From contig DHHV01000108.1 in assembly GCA_002403455.1 (NCBI GenBank), positions 1,285 to 9,064 of the forward strand: a stretch of DNA of 7,780 nt, given 5' to 3'. The translations under genes were made by a program, and so were the position numbers. Positions 6,312-7,780 of this stretch are shown in pieces (the stretch's first letter is position 1; every line of letters starts with the position of its first letter). This DNA comes from Hyphomonadaceae bacterium UBA4763. Lineage in GTDB: Bacteria; Pseudomonadota; Alphaproteobacteria; Caulobacterales; Aquidulcibacteraceae. The notes below the pieces were generated by a model. The model was not told where the DNA came from, searched no databases, and saw only the letters and a program-made list of their open reading frames with translations.

Positions 6312-7343
6312 ATGAATGAGCTTTTTTCCGCTATAAACTTGCGCCCGTTGCACGGTTTGGTCGCCGATATCGGCGCGACCAACGCCCGTTTTGCGCTCGC
6401 AACGCTTGATCAGGGCGACGTTTCCTTGCGCCAAGCGCTGACGCTGCCTTGCGCAAATTACCCCAATTTGGCGCCTGCTTTGACCGATTATTTCGCCAAA
6501 ACCGGCGCCGAACGGCCCGATTTTGCGGTATTTGCGGTCGCCGGACCCGTCCGCGGCCAGGCAATTCGCTTCACGAACAACGGCTGGGCGTTCTCCGCGC
6601 GCGACATTTCGAGCGCTTTTGGCTTCAAAAACACGCGTTTGGTGAATGATTTTACCGCCAATGCAGTGGCTTTACCGGTGTTGCGCACGCAAGATTTGGC
6701 GCATTTAGGCGGTCCAAAGGAGCCAATTGCGAACGCGCAAGCGGTCCGCGCGGTCTGCGGACCGGGCTCCGGCTTTGGCGTTTCGGCGCTTTTGGGCGAG
6801 GGCGAGCGCGCTTTTCCGCTGCATGGCGAGGGCGGCCATGTCAGTTTTGCGCCCGTCGACGCGCTCGAAATCGAGATTTTGCAGCAATTCACGCGCGATT
6901 ATGGCCGCGTTTCGACCGAAAGATTGCTGTCCGGGCCCGGTTTATGCGCGCTTGACGGCTTTTTTGCCGCCCGCCTTGGCGCCCCGCGCCATTTGACGGC
7001 GGGGGAGGTCACGCAGGCCGCTCTGGAAGGCGACCGCATCGCCGGGCAAGCATTGGATAAGTTTTTCGAAATTTTAGGATCGGTCGCCGGTGATTTGGCG
7101 CTGACCTTCGGGGCCGAAGCCGGTATGTATATTGCCGGCGGCATTGTGCCGCGCTTAATCAACGCCATTCAGACCAGCCGCTTTCGCACCCGGTTTGACG
7201 ATAAGGGGCGGCTTTCTTACTTCGTCACCGCCATTCCGACTTACGCTATTCTGCGTGGTGATTTGGCTCTGGTTGGCTGCGGCGCCGCCTTGCGCCAGGT
7301 GGCGGACAGCGCCGACGCCGCCCTCACCAGCGCTTTGTCCTAA
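6312..7343 (+). CDS. glk: Glucokinase (Glk family)
   Basis: It phosphorylates glucose with ATP to glucose-6-phosphate, feeding Zwf encoded in the same cluster. It belongs to the bacterial Glk family, not the ROK family, judged by its motifs and the lack of a ROK zinc-site motif. Landmarks: LVADIGATNARFAL (16-29, phosphate-1 loop, with Ala where DIGGTNAR is commoner), FAVAGPV, RFTNNGW, NDFTANA with catalytic D113, GPGSGFG (ATP-binding), HGEGGH (171-176, sugar-binding Glu and His), LLSGPGL and AGGIVPR. At 343 residues it is slightly longer than usual, partly from about 14 residues before the core strand. The gap from edd is 14 nt and no good Shine-Dalgarno is seen; only a GAG at the edd stop, 13 nt away. 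Translation may therefore rely on coupling to edd, or the true start may differ. Confidence 0.95.
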   Translation: MNELFSAINLRPLHGLVADIGATNARFALATLDQGDVSLRQALTLPCANYPNLAPALTDYFAKTGAERPDFAVFAVAGPVRGQAIRFTNNGWAFSARDISSAFGFKNTRLVNDFTANAVALPVLRTQDLAHLGGPKEPIANAQAVRAVCGPGSGFGVSALLGEGERAFPLHGEGGHVSFAPVDALEIEILQQFTRDYGRVSTERLLSGPGLCALDGFFAARLGAPRHLTAGEVTQAALEGDRIAGQALDKFFEILGSVAGDLALTFGAEAGMYIAGGIVPRLINAIQTSRFRTRFDDKGRLSYFVTAIPTYAILRGDLALVGCGAALRQVADSADAALTSALS

Positions 7344-7347
7344 AGGA
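7343..7347 (+). promoter_or_regulatory. Ribosome binding site of eda overlapping the glk stop codon
   Basis: AAGGA begins on the last base of the glk TAA stop (7341-7343) and lies 5 nt before the eda ATG at 7353. A ribosome terminating on glk would cover this site, so eda translation is probably coupled to glk within one transcript. Confidence 0.65.
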
Positions 7348-7352
7348 TTGAA

Positions 7353-7780
7353 ATGACTGCAATTTCTGAGATTTTGGCGCTGAGCCCGGTGATCCCGGTC
7401 GTCACCATCGCCGATGCGCAGCTTGCTGCGCCCTTGGCCAAGGCCCTGCTTGCCGGCGGAATCGGCGTGATCGAAGTCACGTTGCGCACCCCAGCCGCGC
7501 TTGAGGCGATCGCCCGCATCGGCGGCGAAGTCGAAGGCATGGTCGTCGGCGCCGGCACGGTTTTATCGCCCGCCGATGCGGAAAAGGCGACCGAAACCGG
7601 CGCCGCTTTCCTGGTTTCGCCCGGTCTTTCCCCGAAATTGGCGCGCGCGGCGTTCCAAATCCCGCTTTTGCCGGGCGTTGCGACGACATCGGAAGTAATG
7701 GCCGCGCGCGAATTGAGCTTTAAGTATCTGAAATTGTTCCCGGCCGAAGCCGCCGGGGGCCGAGCGCTGCTCAAATCGAT
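7353..7780 (+). CDS. eda: KDPG aldolase, N-terminal two-thirds (3' end outside window)
   Basis: It cleaves KDPG to pyruvate and glyceraldehyde-3-phosphate through a Schiff base, closing the ED pathway. About 142 codons are visible and the frame is open to the window edge; complete family members have roughly 200-215 residues. The protein begins MTAISEILALSPVIPVVTI. IEVTLRT contains E41, the likely general acid/base, and R45. GAGTVLSPADA, FLVSPGLSP and LLPGVATTSEVMAA follow in the expected order of the TIM barrel. YLKLFPAE carries K127, equivalent to the Schiff-base lysine. The ATG follows glk by 9 nt, with an AAGGA ribosome-binding site overlapping the glk stop. The same enzyme type often also acts on 2-keto-4-hydroxyglutarate; that is family knowledge, not visible here. 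Confidence 0.95.
   Translation, partial: MTAISEILALSPVIPVVTIADAQLAAPLAKALLAGGIGVIEVTLRTPAALEAIARIGGEVEGMVVGAGTVLSPADAEKATETGAAFLVSPGLSPKLARAAFQIPLLPGVATTSEVMAARELSFKYLKLFPAEAAGGRALLKS

Noticed and set aside
7340..7774. Minus-strand open frame of 144 codons at the right edge
   Set aside because: The plus strand here encodes KDPG aldolase with all expected motifs, so the minus-strand frame is its shadow.
1..7780. Mobile element, CRISPR array, tRNA or defence system
   Set aside because: No transposase, integrase, regularly spaced repeats, tRNA-like fold or defence protein motif was seen. Nearly every base lies in recognisable housekeeping genes.

Overview
The window looks like a GC-rich alphaproteobacterial chromosome segment devoted to Entner-Doudoroff (ED) sugar catabolism. 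The assignment rests on base composition, gene order and protein motifs. The tightly packed order zwf-edd-glk resembles the ED clusters known from Zymomonas and Caulobacter relatives. Genus cannot be read from the sequence.

Layout, left to right. Positions 2-466 (+) hold the C-terminal signalling tip of a methyl-accepting chemotaxis protein, cut by the window edge. It is followed by a strong intrinsic terminator at 501-538. Positions 553-2888 (-) hold a two-gene operon: pyruvate kinase (pyk), then a short-chain dehydrogenase resembling the dehydrogenase domain of multifunctional enzyme type 2. The two genes overlap by 4 nt (GTGA). A 118-nt intergenic region (2889-3006) separates pyk from the divergent plus-strand cluster zwf (3007-4455), edd (4489-6297), glk (6312-7343) and eda (7353 to the window end, truncated). 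Gaps in that cluster are 33, 14 and 9 nt, consistent with one transcript.

Together, Glk phosphorylates glucose and Zwf oxidises glucose-6-phosphate to the lactone. Edd dehydrates 6-phosphogluconate to KDPG, and Eda cleaves KDPG to pyruvate and glyceraldehyde-3-phosphate. Pyk, transcribed the other way from the same intergenic region, completes the lower branch. The 6-phosphogluconolactonase gene (pgl), often inside such clusters, is absent from the window.

I found no mobile element, CRISPR array, RNA gene or previously undescribed system. The most useful second-look items are a pyruvate kinase lysine predicting K+-independence, the missing pgl, a degenerate HexR-like palindrome in the divergent spacer, and the fusion of a probable acyl-CoA-type dehydrogenase to the pyk operon.
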